Positions 24,001-35,033 are shown, numbered from the stretch's first letter. The stretch: 64,000 nucleotides of DNA from Asterias amurensis (GCF_032118995.1 NC_092661.1:932501-996500); one strand, 5' to 3'. Program-made: numbers and translations. Notes: generated by a model from the sequence alone, not told the origin.

Positions 24001-25172
24001 TACACAGTGAAGCCTTCAACTTTGGGTAATTTTCAGAAAGGAGCTAAATTAGGTGAAATATGGCAGATTTCTTATTTTTAACCGTTGTCATGGCAACCAA
24101 AGTGCAATGCAAAAACTATGCTTTCTTTTTACACTTTGGTTGAAGGAATTAATATGTGCAAAGAGTAAACAAAATCCATTAAAAAAAAATTCATATTTTT
24201 TTGTTACACAATTTGAAAATAAACACATTTTTTTCCAAAAAAGGACGAAGTTTATGGCAGCACTGCTCCCCAGTACAACAAATACCAAAACTTTTTTTTT
24301 GAAATTCTTACAGACCAGTATCTTATCTTTTATGCCTGGAAGCAAAACTTTCCTAAATATGCCACTTTGGGACTTCTGACAATTTTAGCAACCCCCTGTA
24401 ATTCCCAAATTGACTTTTCCTAAAAACACCCCTTTTTGAAATAATGGAATCTTCCATTCGCAATACACTGTACTTTTGTCAAACGCATTTTTGGAAAGAT
24501 TAAGGATGCATATTTATCATATCCAGCTGAGAGGTAGGTCCACTATTTTGTTTTTACACAGTGGAGCCCTCAACTTTGGGTAATTTTTACTCATGAAAAG
24601 AGCTAAATTAGGTGAAATATAGATCGATGGCCTTCAATTGTGCAAAGTTTAAACGAAATCCATTTTGGAAAGTCTGCCACCACTTCTTTGATTTTTAGAG
24701 CAACCCAGTCTTAAGGTTCCAACAGCCGGTGTGGACGGTTTTTATTGTCATTTATGAGCTAGCAACTATTAGTGCAACTTTTAGCATAACAAACAATGTT
24801 AGCTCACCATTTAACTGTTTACATCTGTTTTCATAAATATAAAAGTCATAAAAAAAACTTATTAAGTTTTTTTAATGACTTTTATATTTATGAAAACAGA
24901 TGTAAACAGTATAATGAGGAGCTAACATTGTTTGTTTTGTCAAAAGTTGCACTAATAGTTGCTAGCTCATAAATGACAAAAAACAACTTCCACACCGGCT
25001 GTTGGAACCCTTAATAATGCTCCAAACATGAATAATTCACAAATACAAACTAAGGTGAACATTTTAGCATGTGAACTTTTAGTGCACCCCAGTTAAAATC
25101 TAGGGACGAAGGCTTGAATGGTGTGGATTGATTGTTCAGACTCTACGTGATTATTTGGGGTTTCCCTCTTAA
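21060..25172. repeat. Large palindromic repeat interrupted by the 3.6 kb element
   Basis: The right arm runs from about 24862 to 25172. The left arm is split by the insertion: 24715-24860 and 21060-21136. The centre at about 24861 folds two stretches around ACTTTTATATTTATGAAAAC. A single arm of the same family, direct with the right arm, lies at 19440-19688 and shares CCACACCGGCTGTTGGAACC and TCTAGGGACGAAG. Confidence 0.75.
21137..24710. mobile_element. 3.6 kb non-autonomous DNA transposon with TTAA target duplication
   Basis: Inverted ends of about 60 bp (GACTGGGTTGCT, TAAAAATCAAAGA, then TGGCAGACTT) face each other at 21137 and 24710 and are flanked by TTAA on both sides. The sequence it interrupts, AGCATTATTAAG/GGTTCCAACAG, is intact in the neighbouring arm at about 25000, which proves an insertion. 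TTAA duplication points to the Kolobok or piggyBac superfamilies. No open frame looks like a transposase. The inside holds an imperfect direct duplication (about 23690-23900 and 24245-24470) and an inverted repeat (about 22890-22990 against 23310-23410) suggesting a further nested element. Confidence 0.8.
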
Positions 25173-25227
25173 CCACTACACGAGTATCTTCTAACAAAGA
25201 GTTGTTCGGGCTGTTGCCCGAAGACCT

Positions 25228-25472
25228 AAAAAACCCTTGTCTCACGAAGTTGTGTGCGTTTAGATGGTTGATTTCGAGACCTCAAATTCTAAACTTGAGG
25301 TCTCGAAATCAAATTCGTAGAAAATTACTTCTTTCTCGAAAACTATGTCACTTCAGAGGGAGCCGTTTCTAACAATGTTTTATACCATCAACCTCTTCCC
25401 ATTACTCAGCACCGAGTAAGGTTTTATGCTTATGATTATTTTGAGTAGTTACCAATAGTGTCCACTGCCTTT
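25228..25472. mobile_element. Family B MITE, left part missing
   Basis: Runs from ACCCTTGTCTCACGAAG to GTGTCCACTGCCTTTAAG. It directly follows a 27-bp hairpin unit (25196-25222). Confidence 0.75.
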
Positions 25473-25992
25473 AAGGTGTGCATAAAAACCCAACTCTGAT
25501 CTTCATTTTTATACCAACTATACAAAACTGATTTTTTTAATTTTTATATTCTGGTTTATTTATGTACTGCACTGGCGGCCAAGCAAGCCGAAAAGTTGAT
25601 TACAACTAGAAATTATTCATATTTAGGTAAATTTTAATTATATATAAAATTACATTTTAAATTTGAATCTGACACCAACTTTTACATCCACTTGACTTAC
25701 CATGTGCTTTATGACACAAGTTTTGTATTACCTCCAAGCACCTGGTTCAGGAATTATGATTTTTTAAATTGTATTTTAACCTTGTATTCAATCCGGAAGC
25801 AGGGTAAAATTGGAATAAAATTTTGGATTAAAATTTAAAAAACAATTTTTTGTTGCCATTAAGTTTAAGAGTGATTACCATCAGTTTACCTTTACCTTTT
25901 ATAATAGTCTGAAAGCTTACTGGTTATGAAGTTCAAACAAGAACCATTTTTGTGTGAGGAATATTTCCCTCTGAAATGAAATAATTATTTAA

Positions 25993-26108
25993 AGGCCCGG
26001 TCACACAGGCTCCGATAACGAGAACGATAAAAATGCACGCCCTTGATTGGTTGAAATGCTCCACGCAGAATACACCCACGCTCATTCAACCAATCGAGGG
26101 CGAGCATT
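25993..26108. mobile_element. Family D MITE, truncated
   Basis: TTAA then AGGCCCGGTCACACAGGC and GATTGGTTGAAATGCTCCAC. Its centre folds, but the right arm stops early. Confidence 0.75.
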
Positions 26109-26165
26109 TGTCTGAAACCTAACAAAAAAAATCAAATTCGGTTGTTACAACCAAAACTAAGGAAA

Positions 26166-26520
26166 TGTGTTTGTTCTTTAGAGAACTGTCTTGTTTATAC
26201 AAGTATTCTTTCACTGAAGAGTAAATTTTCACAATTTGGGAGGCTTCTCAGTTCTGAAAAGAACTGCCGTCAATTTCACAAAACTCTTCCTAACTTAAGA
26301 CTCATCTTAGGACTTAGGACGAGTCCCAACCCTGCACTGTAGCATGCAGACCTTAAGATTAATCCTAAGTTAGGACGAGTTACTTGACCTACCTCGAGAT
26401 AAGACGAGTTGTAACTCTTTGTGAAATGGACGGCTGTCCTGCTTATTAACTGCTACCTAGGCAAAAGGTAGAAAGTCGGCTGGGACTACTACTTAAGCTT
26501 ATAGTGGATCGTTATTAACT
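26166..26520. mobile_element. Rearranged second copy of the hammerhead-bearing repeat, split by a MITE
   Basis: Shares GTTCTTTAGAGAACTGTCTTG, CTTCTCAGTTCTGAAAAGAACTG and GGGACTACTACTT with 6141-6482. Part of it is inverted relative to that copy, and the hammerhead core is missing. Confidence 0.55.
26267..26433. mobile_element. CWG-class palindromic MITE (family F) inserted in a PLE-like repeat
   Basis: Ends CCGTCAATTTCACAAA / TTTGTGAAATGGACGG, CTG on both sides. The interrupted sequence GAACTGTCCTGC is intact at about 6385-6400 (opposite strand), proving the insertion and the 3-bp duplication. Confidence 0.85.
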
Positions 26521-26844
26521 TTACTATTATAATAGTGGCTTCTTTAGCACTCGAATCCGTCACGCGGTGATGCTCATGGCGCTTCAACATTATTACCCCT
26601 GGTGACTGGGCCTTAAATCACTCAGCTCCCTGGGGAGTAAACAGCCTGCGCTGCCAATTATGTAGTTGCCAAATATGTAGGGCACTAAGGTAATATCAAT
26701 CACAAGATCCATCTGTGCGCCCTTGGCAAGTACCCTTTTACCCCTGGGTGGAGATAAGCTTATGATTAAGTGTCCTGCTCATCTCAGAAGATGAATACTT
26801 CCCAACCTCTTTTGCAAGACAACAAAAACCTGATTTCAGAGTCA

Positions 26845-29800
26845 TCACAATTGACTTTTCCGATGAAGGGATCTTTCCTCCTCCACCAAGTCAAGTATTT
26901 GTTGAGTTACTGCGATGGTCTGATTCTCAGAATAATTCTGGCTGTTTGACAGAGTGCTCTCTAAGAAGTAACGATAGTTGACCATCATTCCGCAAGATGA
27001 TGTCATGCCCCTGGCTGACGTATCGCCCATCCAGTTTAATCTCCACATGACCGCGCCGTTACGAAGATGAAAATTGGCTGGAAAAATAAGGCAAACAAAG
27101 CGCTGAACTAGAAACATAGAATTTGAACTGAGTAGAAGTTAAGTTATTTTGGTTGCTCATTTGCTTTTTTCTCTGTGTTATGTCTTGCTTATATTTTTGT
27201 TTTCTCTGCCCAGCAGCCGATTTCACGAAACTTTATGCAACTGCGTAAGTCCACTTACGCAACGTTTATGGCGCAAGTTGCTCCATAAATGTTGCGCAAG
27301 TGGACTTACGCAGTTGCGTAAAGTTTTGTGAAACTGGCTGCAGCACTGTACCATGGCCAACCTATTGCGCATCTATGCTTTTTCTTGCGGACAATCGACT
27401 CAGAGAAGAATATTAAAAACTAAAAAAACAAAAAACAAACAATTTCAAAGAGTTGTTCGGGCTGTTGCCCGAACATCTAATTATTTCAGGGAAAACCCAC
27501 GCAGTCAAGAAAAGACTGAAGACCCAATCAATATAGTGCTTCCAGCATGATGTTGACAGGTGTTTTAGTCCTACAAAATTATACAAAATAATCAATCTTC
27601 ATATAGTGCTTTATCACAGCCCAAAGGGCGTATCTAAGTGCTTCAGAAAATATTACCCCTGGTCACTAGGCCATATATTATTTCATTCCTTTAACCATCT
27701 CAGAGTAAACAGCCGGTGCTGCGAAATACCGCGCTCCAACCTATGGATACACATAAACCATCCAGCTCTGCCCTCACAGGTACCCATTTTACCCCTGGGT
27801 GGAGGAGATTAAGCTTATGGTTAAGTGTCTTGCTCAAGTGTCACCACCAGGATTCGAACCCACATCCCAATGACTTAACCACCAGACTTGAGTCTGATCA
27901 GCTCTTATCCGCTCGGCCACGACACCCTACATGTATATATAATCAAATAAACTCAAAAGCCAGGTGGTAGCCTACTTTGAGAATTGACAAAAATCTGGAG
28001 CAAATATGTCCGAACATTATGGGAAAGCTTCATTAAACTCTGAAAGTTTACATCCTTTCCAGTGAGGGAGTGTGTTTACATTTAATTACTGGGTCGTAAA
28101 AACGAAAAGGATGAGCCGTTACATTGCCTGGGGCATTCAGCAGCACTATTGGTTTGTGCACGATCAAATTAAGTCCAATGTTTGGAAAAGTAATTACATT
28201 ACAATGTACATGGAAAGAACAGGTTTTAAATCCCAGCTGAAAAAGTCTTTTTAGACTCTTTATTTTTAGGGTTGGGGTACTTTTTGTAACAAAAAACACA
28301 ATTTCCACAGATTTACATCTTAAACTTACATTGTTTGAGGATAGTAATAGTAGAAAGCTTCCCTTAAAATATTACTCGCTGAGGTGCAGTAGTTTTTGAG
28401 AAATGAGTAAAACAATGTCACAAAAATAATTTTCTTTGTGTAAAACAGCAATTGAGGGAAATGATAACTTACCTACAGAGTCCAGAGCAAATTTCCTGTG
28501 TTTTTCTGCATACAGATACCTATAGCGACAAACAGTAAAGAGAGTGTTTCATCTAACATGAAACCATAACGTGTAACTGGGTTCTTTTACGATGTGCCTT
28601 ACACAACACGGCTCTACGATGATGCAATATTGGTTTTAAAAGTGTCTAGCTCAAAAAGGAAAACATATAACATATCAGGACTGGGACTCCAACCTACTAT
28701 CTGCCGATCATAAACACCAGAGCTATAGGTTCAGTGTTCTTGACCGCTTGGCCAAGACATGTCACACAAGCATTACAAATTTAGCATAACAAATATTGTT
28801 CAGTTTTTGGCAGGGCAGCAGTTATTTTGGAAGGGCAGCCAATTCTTTAAAATTGGGAGGGTGGCCCGCCCTCCCAACACCAACGTGTGGAGAACACTAC
28901 ATATTTGACCCATTTATGCTTCCTGTGAAAGTTTAAACTAAGAAGAAAAAAAAACATTTTCATTTAATTACCTTGCACATAGTCTCAGTAATGGCTTCTC
29001 TAATATACTGACAAGCTCTTTAGATTGAGTCCACTGATTGGTTGCCAATAATCTCCCAACTGTTGCCAATTCTGATTGGTCAGTTCTGCCACAGACACTG
29101 TGTACTTTTTGTAGCTCCTCGGAATTGAAGAGTTGTGTGGTGTTCTCACCTGTGACATTAATGTTATGAAACACCTTTAAATGTATTATACAGGATTGGT
29201 AAGTATAAAAAGAAGTTGTTGTTTAAAGGATTTGGGTACTTTTTGTGACACAAAACACAATGTCCACAGATTTACATTAAACTTACACCCTTTGAAGATA
29301 ATGATAGTAGAAAGCATACCTTAAAATATAAGTTGCTGAGGTGCTGTAGTTTTTGAGAAATGAGTAAAACAACGTCATGAAAATACGTTTTTACATGCTA
29401 AAATGATTTTCGTCTCATGAACACCGAGACTAAAATTATTTTCATGACATTGTTTTACTCACTTCTCAAAAACTACAGCATGTCAGCAAGTAATATTTTC
29501 AGGGAAGCTTTGTACCATCAACATCTTCAAACAGTGTAAGTTTAATGTAAGTCTGTGGAAATTGTGTTTTTTTGTCCTACAAGAAGTACCCATACCCTTT
29601 AATGTTAGTCTGAAAGCTTTACCGATTATGAAGTTTATACAACATTTAATTGGTAATTTCGAGGCCGACTTTAAGAGTGTATCTGTGAAACGAGGCATTG
29701 TCTGGTGTTTAGAGTTTCAAAAAAAAGGAAAACAGCTCCCTCACTTTACATGGAAATGGCCTTATCTCAAGATCTGGAACAATTAATTGACATCTTTTTA

Positions 29801-32800
29801 CCAAAATAGGGCCGCATTGAACAAAAATTACTTTTTAAATGCTTGTTTAATTATTGTTTGCTACATATAAGAATCCTGCGATTGGTCAGGTACCTTTCTG
29901 AAGCCTTGTGATTTCAGCAAGCAGCCAGCCTGTGAATCCAGGTATCGGTGATAGGGTACAGAACGTAGTCAAGTAAGGGAAGTTAGCTTGGAGTGTCCGT
30001 ACAGCTTGTTTGATGAGGTAGTTACCTAAATCAACACCTCGTAAGCCTGCAGAATCATCAAGAAAATATTTAACGGAACAAGTTGCCTTGGATCGGTCGA
30101 GTTGGTCTTTGAAAAGCATTCTGTAACCGTTTGTTATAAAATGCATATGGTTGGAAAGATGTTGTAAAAGTAGAATACAATGATCTACACAAATATGCCT
30201 CGAAATTGCGTGGTTTTCTTTTTACCTTGTCGACTAACACGGTCGGCCATTTATGGGAGTAAAGTTTTTGACTCCCATAAATGGCCGACCGTGTTAGTTC
30301 GCGACGTAAAAGGACAACCGTGCAATTTTGAGTGATACTTGTGTGGACCATTATATTCTACTTTTCAATATTATATTATTATTATTCTTACCCTTCTGTG
30401 TTGATGAAATGGAGTAAAAGATTGCTGACTTGATATGTTCAGGATCCTCTGGCTGTTCTGATGCCAGGGGGGCATTAGTTGTTTGTTGGCCCTTTCGCTC
30501 ACCAACTATGGACTGGAAAGAAATAGTGCAATACGCAGAGTTAGATGAATGCAATTCAAACACAACACAGTACGTGATATGGACCGTGCAATATCAGGAC
30601 ACTCAGAACATGGGTTCGGTTGCCCCTAGTCATGGGCCTTGGTGTCCCTTCAAAAGTTTCCCATTGACTCTAAGACCTTTCAATGGAAGTGTCCTTTTCA
30701 AAATGGAAATGGCCTTGCCCCGTCAAAGATGAAATTCCAGGCCTGAAATATGGTTAAATATTCAAACTGTTGTTGCCATGGATCGACCAATCAGAATTAA
30801 GGATTCAAGTTTGATTGAATACTATTATTATCTTTTGTACCTACTTGTACATTTGAAGGTATATGGTCTGTCAGTGCAGTGTGTAATACCATCACAGGTT
30901 CTAAAGGCATACTGCTGTGAGTGTAGACGAAGCATCGTCGATATGGTCCGACACGACGCTTAAGATCGGCCCACCCTCTTACAGGATGCACTGCTTCGTA
31001 CTCGCTTATCTGTAAGGAAAACAAATCGGGGTAGAGTCTATTTTACACTGTATCTTTTAGCCCTAGGGAATACAGCCCTGCGACCGTTTTCACCAAAGGC
31101 TAAGATTAATCCTATCCCGTGTTAGGACAAGTAACTCATCCTAACTTAGGATGGGTTCAATGCGTCATAACGTCTAAGAATACGGAACTTAACTCGCTCA
31201 AGTCTTAAGATTAACTCTCAGTTAGGAAGAGTTTGGTAAAATCCACGGCTGCGGAGGCCTCGGGACTTGTTTTACCCCACGGTTATCCCGACGCACATTC
31301 AAACTGTGTCCCTAATCCACAGGGTTTCAGTTGCATGTTTCAAGAATACCCCCAGGGTTTTACCACTTACCCCTACTCATAGCAGGGGTTGCTATTCCCA
31401 GGGGTATGCACATTTGCCATGTTTGCCGGGGGGAAGACCAGGGTGAAAATTGGGCTCAAATTGTCATACAATTAATTGTAAACAAATAATGAAGAAAAAT
31501 AAAACAGTTGTTACATAGAATCGTGTGTTTCAGATTTATTTACACAAAATTTCCACTAACAGGTTTCATCAAGTAAGAAATATTAAAAAGAAGGCACTGA
31601 AAACTTTCAGTACAGAAAATATATCAATATTTAAGAGCCATTCATCAGGTGCCTGAAAAAAAGAGGCAGAAACATTTAGCAGACCCATAAAATTAAGCCT
31701 GTCTTCCATACAGTTTAGTCTGTACCTTTTGAAGCATATCACAGGATGACTGCCAGGTTATCATCTGTAGCTGCAATAAACCAGCAGAGAACCAATGGGA
31801 AAGCATCTCCTTTAGAGTAGTGTTTAGCGCCCTCATGTGGTGGTCATTTGCCGGCTTTTGTTGGTGCAGAAGAGTCTATTTGAAAATACATGTAGGTTGA
31901 GATATCCATATTTGTGAAGAAGAAAGAAAAGAAATAAAGTTAGAACAATTATTTAAACAAGAAAATACAGCTGATGCAAAACAATGGTTATTTGGCTGAC
32001 GTTTCGACCCTAGCAGAGTCTTTCTTAAAGGCTAAATGAAAAAACAACAAAACTACAAAAAATTTCCAACAAGAAAACATAAAATCCTGGTATTCATGCT
32101 GAGAACCTTTGTTGTCTTTCAACAGGCGCTGGGTTCTATTACGTGTACTACTAAACACCCGGGAACAGCAGCTTTACGCTCAATCCGAAGGCGCAGCAAC
32201 AGTTAATAATAATATCGAAGTCTTATATAGTGCACGTATCTACCAAACAAGGTACTCAAGGCGCTGAGTATATACAAACTTTCAGAAAGATAGGTAATTG
32301 CAGTGATGAATTCTGAGACCCAATTAGTTAGCACCTTGTAAGGGTTTACAAGGTGCTACGGCGCATTAAGCAGCCACAACCAGGAACACCGGGGCGAACC
32401 CCTTCTCTTTTCAATAAGTGCACTGGGTTCTTTTACATGCGTTACACAACACATGGGACCAACAGCTTTACATCCCCTCCGAAGGACGAAGCAATGGTCA
32501 AGTGTCTTGCTTAAGGACACAAGTGTCACAGCTGGGGATTCGAACCCACACTCTGCTGATCAGAAACACCAGAGTTTTGAATTCGGTGATCTTAACCGCT
32601 CGGCCACGACACTTCCACAGTTAAGAGTCTTGCCTAAGGACACAAGTGTTATATCCAGGGCTTTATAAATGATAAGAAATATTATACTCACAAGAATATC
32701 AGCTCTCATATCCACAAGGAATTTGACTCCATCTTCAAGTCGTCCAATATGAGTAAAGAGTAACCGATAACCAGGCGTAAGACTCTGCGTCAACCTCTGC

Positions 32801-34367
32801 TCATATTGAAACAATGCTGCATCATCTTCAGTATCCTAGAAAATATAAACAGTGAAAATTGCCTTTATTCGTGTGTTTCGTCCTTAATATACTTGGGCCC
32901 AAATTCATGACTCTACCTAACTGTAATCAAATATTTGGTGCTTACGGGAGCAGGGAATTCAGCATTTTCGTGAAACATATTTCATGGGTTACCAGGCAAT
33001 TTGCCCTTTTGCGCATGCATACTCCCATGTTTTTAAAGCATTTTCACTTACAAAGCTAGCTGAGAAATTCGGCTCTTGCACAGTAAGTGGAGAATGGTTT
33101 TATAGTAAGCTTGGCATTTGCAGTAAGCAGAGTCATAAGATTGGGTCAAAATGTCATCTTTGACATAGGGTGCGTTCGTTTAGCTTCCCTGGGTCGACCC
33201 CGGTGTGTGGCGTTTCTTTTTTTCCAGGACGAACAAGGGTAATTATCTGCACACGTTCGTCCTGGAAAAAAACCACGCCACACACCGGGGTCGACCCAGG
33301 GAAGCTAAACGAACGCACCCAATGTCTTTGGGTTTGTGGGGTGGCGTGATTAAGCGGTCTAGGGCGGTGGCCTCAAGTTCTGTATTACAGAATGTGGGTT
33401 CAAACCCTGGCCTGGTCATGTCGCGACACTTGTGTCCTTGAGCAAGACACAATCAAAATTGCTTCTCTCCACCCAGGAGTACAAATGGTTTCCAGCGTAA
33501 TCTGCCATGGACTGTGGACTGGCAGCCTGTCCAGAGGGAATAGAAATATTCTTTTATTGTCAAGGAAACCAGATATAAACACCAGCCTGATGAGCAATAT
33601 TGGCTCGGGACAGACTTTACTTTGTAGGGGGTTTGAGATAATACCTGAATAGACTCCAACTTCTTAGCAGCTTTGATGGCGCCCTCGTGGTTAGTGCCAC
33701 ACAGCTCCGATAAGGCTGTAAGGAAATCTACTTTTGCAGGATCAGAGAGTTGGAGGTAATGGGAACAAACCTGTCGAATATCAGCCTAAAATGGTGTTTA
33801 AAACGAGAAAACTTTGAATGTGTTTTTATGTGACAAAATAATGTGTAAATTTAAAGCAAACTTTATCATAGTAACGAAATGTCCCAGCGCTCTAAAGACT
33901 GAGCCCTAATATTGGTAATCGATCTCCCTATTTTATGGTTTGAACAGAGGAAAACTGACTAGAGTGTTAGGGACTTAAACTTTCGACCTCATAGCCCTAA
34001 TGAGGTGTCAGATTATTTGTTTCAACTGGTTCCAGTTAAACCCAGTTTAACTGGAACCAGTTAAAACAAATAATTTGGTTCAACTGGAATTTTAATTTTG
34101 GAGACTTACTTCGGACATCATCAAGGTTTGCCCTGGTGACCCTTTGACATTCTCCTTAGACTTTGAGGTCAAAAGTTCAGGTAGCAGTCGACGGACAGCG
34201 TCTTGTTGCTCTGTGTGATGTGAAGCCATTAGAGAACAACTGGTTGACAAGGATTGCTTAGCCAGGAGAAACAACAACGGCGTCCTCTTGGCCAGGAGAT
34301 GTTGGTTGTGAAACGACAATGGCGCCCTTTTGGCTACGCTGACGTGACAGCGCACAGATGGACTGTA
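26845..34367 (-). CDS. MLYCD: Malonyl-CoA decarboxylase (MLYCD); extreme 5' end uncertain
   Basis: Decarboxylates malonyl-CoA to acetyl-CoA, relieving inhibition of fatty-acid import; found in mitochondria, peroxisomes and cytosol in animals. Exons: about 34367-34110, 33785-33645, 32835-32692, 31875-31726, 31009-30845, 30512-30392, 30046-29894, 29149-28972, 28519-28473 (47 bp), 27077-26845. All junctions keep frame. From the internal ATG at 34229 the product is 483 residues (human 493). Diagnostic blocks: [34 protein letters not shown] (Ser313 of this numbering), [32 protein letters not shown] (His410). The Ser and His correspond to residues thought catalytic in the human enzyme (from memory). 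The C terminus is Ser-Gln-Leu, a PTS1-like peroxisomal signal (human SKL). The frame stays open upstream of 34229 for a basic, acid-free stretch like a mitochondrial presequence, back to a possible acceptor (TTACAG) at 34368 or to an ATG at 34436; an upstream exon may exist. Confidence 0.95.
27214..27340. mobile_element. CWG-class palindromic MITE (family G)
   Basis: Ends CAGCCGATTTCACGAAACT / AGTTTTGTGAAACTGGCTG, CAG on both sides; long hairpin arms with GCGTAAGTCCACTTACGC. Confidence 0.82.
27598..27927 (-). mobile_element. tRNA-derived SINE, body variant
   Basis: Head GTCGTGGCCGAGCGGATAAG with B box GGGTTCGAATCC; body CTCCACCCAGGGGTAAAATGG and GTTTACTCTGAGATGG; tail at ATATAGTGCTTTATCACAG. 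A headless relative lies at 26524-26790. Confidence 0.75.
28264..28450. mobile_element. Family C foldback MITE, one arm, in MLYCD intron 9
   Basis: GGTTGGGGTACTTTTTGTAAC ... AGTTTTTGAGAAATGAGTAAA; only one arm is present. It lies 23 bases from the 47-bp exon 9. Confidence 0.75.
28583..28761 (-). mobile_element. tRNA-derived SINE, old copy, in MLYCD intron 8
   Basis: A-box-like CTTGGCCAAGCGGTCAAG and a decayed B box; body ends TTACGTTATGG-like sequence beside the 47-bp exon 9. Confidence 0.55.
29227..29598. mobile_element. Family C foldback MITE (full length), in MLYCD intron 7
   Basis: Two 170-bp arms, ends AGGATTTGGGTACTTTTTGTG and the inverse, TTAA on both sides. The centre has CTCATGAACACCGAG. 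Confidence 0.88.
30074..30367. mobile_element. Family A MITE, copy 7 (truncated), in MLYCD intron 6
   Basis: Left arm and centre hairpin present; the right arm breaks off 24 bases before MLYCD exon 6, after TATATTCTACTTTT. Confidence 0.8.
31081..31248. mobile_element. CWG-class palindromic MITE (family F), in MLYCD intron 4
   Basis: Ends CGACCGTTTTCACCAAA / TTTGGTAAAATCCACGG with CTG on both sides. Arms are rich in CTTAGGA/TCCTAAG. It lies 72 bases upstream of exon 5. Confidence 0.75.
32203..32615 (-). mobile_element. tRNA-derived SINE, longest copy, in MLYCD intron 3
   Basis: On the minus strand the head reads GTGTCGTGGCCGAGCGGTTAAG (A box) ... GGGTTCGAATCC (B box), then a body with the hairpin AGCACCTTGTAAACCCTTACAAGGTGCT split over two halves, and a tail ending in ATTATTATT. 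The family recurs many times in this window. Confidence 0.8.
32893..33148. mobile_element. Family H-like palindromic repeat, diverged
   Basis: GGGCCCAAATTCATGACTCT at left and AGAGTCATAAGATTGGGTC at right. Confidence 0.55.
33168..33320. repeat. Near-perfect 150-bp hairpin, in MLYCD intron 2
   Basis: Arms GGGTGCGTTCGTTTAGCTTC...GGGTCGACCCCGGTGTGTGG and inverse, loop near AGGGTAATTATCTGCAC. High arm identity suggests a recent foldback insertion. Confidence 0.85.
33338..33550 (+). mobile_element. tRNA-derived SINE, plus orientation, in MLYCD intron 2
   Basis: GGCGTGATTAAGCGGTCTAG head, GGGTTCAAACCC B box, then ACTTGTGTCCTTGAGCAAGA. It begins 18 bases past the hairpin at 33168-33320. Confidence 0.7.
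34018..34090. repeat. Palindrome AACTGGTTCCAGTTAAAC, in MLYCD intron 1
   Basis: TTCAACTGGTTCCAGTTAAA followed by its inverse and a further half unit. It lies 20 bases from the donor of the first recognised exon. Confidence 0.65.
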
Positions 34368-34436
34368 CTGTAATGATATGAAAAATAAATACAGAGATGT
34401 CTGACTTTTCAACGAGCAAGTTTCCTCCTGTCCCAC
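34110..34436 (-). other. MLYCD: First recognised MLYCD coding exon with possible mitochondrial presequence and second start
   Basis: Between 34367 and 34230 the frame encodes a stretch with Arg, Lys, His, Ser and Leu and no Asp or Glu ([19 protein letters not shown]...), typical of an amphipathic import signal. The next Met at 34229 ([19 protein letters not shown]) aligns with the second Met of the human protein, from which the non-mitochondrial form is made. The first in-frame ATG, at 34436, is followed by acidic residues and lies upstream of an acceptor-like TCATTACAG, so it may be intronic. I could not find the upstream coding exon. Confidence 0.6.
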
Positions 34437-34710
34437 TCTTTTTTCATTCGTTATTAAAATTTAATAAAAACGTATGTAATTTATGCAAATGAGACTATTC
34501 CTTTTTGTAAAAATTAGTGAAAAAGTGGTAACAGGGTAGGGAATCTATTCAAATCAAGACTATGGTCTTATGGTATGGAGGATTTGTTTCGTTATCGTCA
34601 TCGTGAAGTTTGATAGCAGAACATAGTCATAGAAAGATATGTACACTGAAAGGACTAAATCTGAATTATAAATTCGGCAAACCAAAAACTTAAAAGCACC
34701 ACAAATTGGA

Positions 34711-34790
34711 AATTAGTTGCGCTAACATAACCCAACCTCCTCCCCTTCGCCGTATCGATCGGGAGGAGGGTTACGTTATCGCAACTAATT
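34711..34790. repeat. 80-bp hairpin upstream of MLYCD
   Basis: AATTAGTTGCGCTAACATAA / TTACGTTATCGCAACTAATT arms around CTTCGCCGTATCGATC; about 345 bases above the first recognised MLYCD exon. Confidence 0.75.
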
Positions 34791-35033
34791 GGAAATACAA
34801 TAACACCAACTTTTTGTTGAGAAGACAATGAAGAATTTCGGATAATCTTCCGCACGTCGCCACCAATTATCAGGTTGTGGACTGACTGAAGAACCCAATC
34901 CCCACGGGTAATATTGATTCATCCATTCATCAAACCGGGGGTACGGTTCCTCCACGGAGGTGAATGAAAGGCAGCGACAGAAACCACTGGCTAGCCTGCT
35001 GACTGACTCAATCTGACTGTGCGTTTTGGGGAT

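Larger units (their letters stand above)
16885..26844. other. Gene-free, repeat-rich spacer between GT31 relic and MLYCD
   Basis: Ten kilobases without a supported exon on either strand. Besides the repeats listed separately it holds family-B copies, a SINE tail starting with ATAATAATAAT at 22497, poly-T at about 21760-21782, and the diverged PLE-like stretch near 26166-26520. Short open frames here are chance or repeat translations. Confidence 0.6.

Noticed and set aside
21137-24710. Autonomous transposon with transposase
   Set aside because: The longest frames inside are about 110 codons and show no DDE or zinc-finger pattern.
27446-27476. Rho-independent style terminator hairpin
   Set aside because: It is a GC stem followed by mixed sequence in a eukaryotic genome; it recurs as part of a dispersed repeat.
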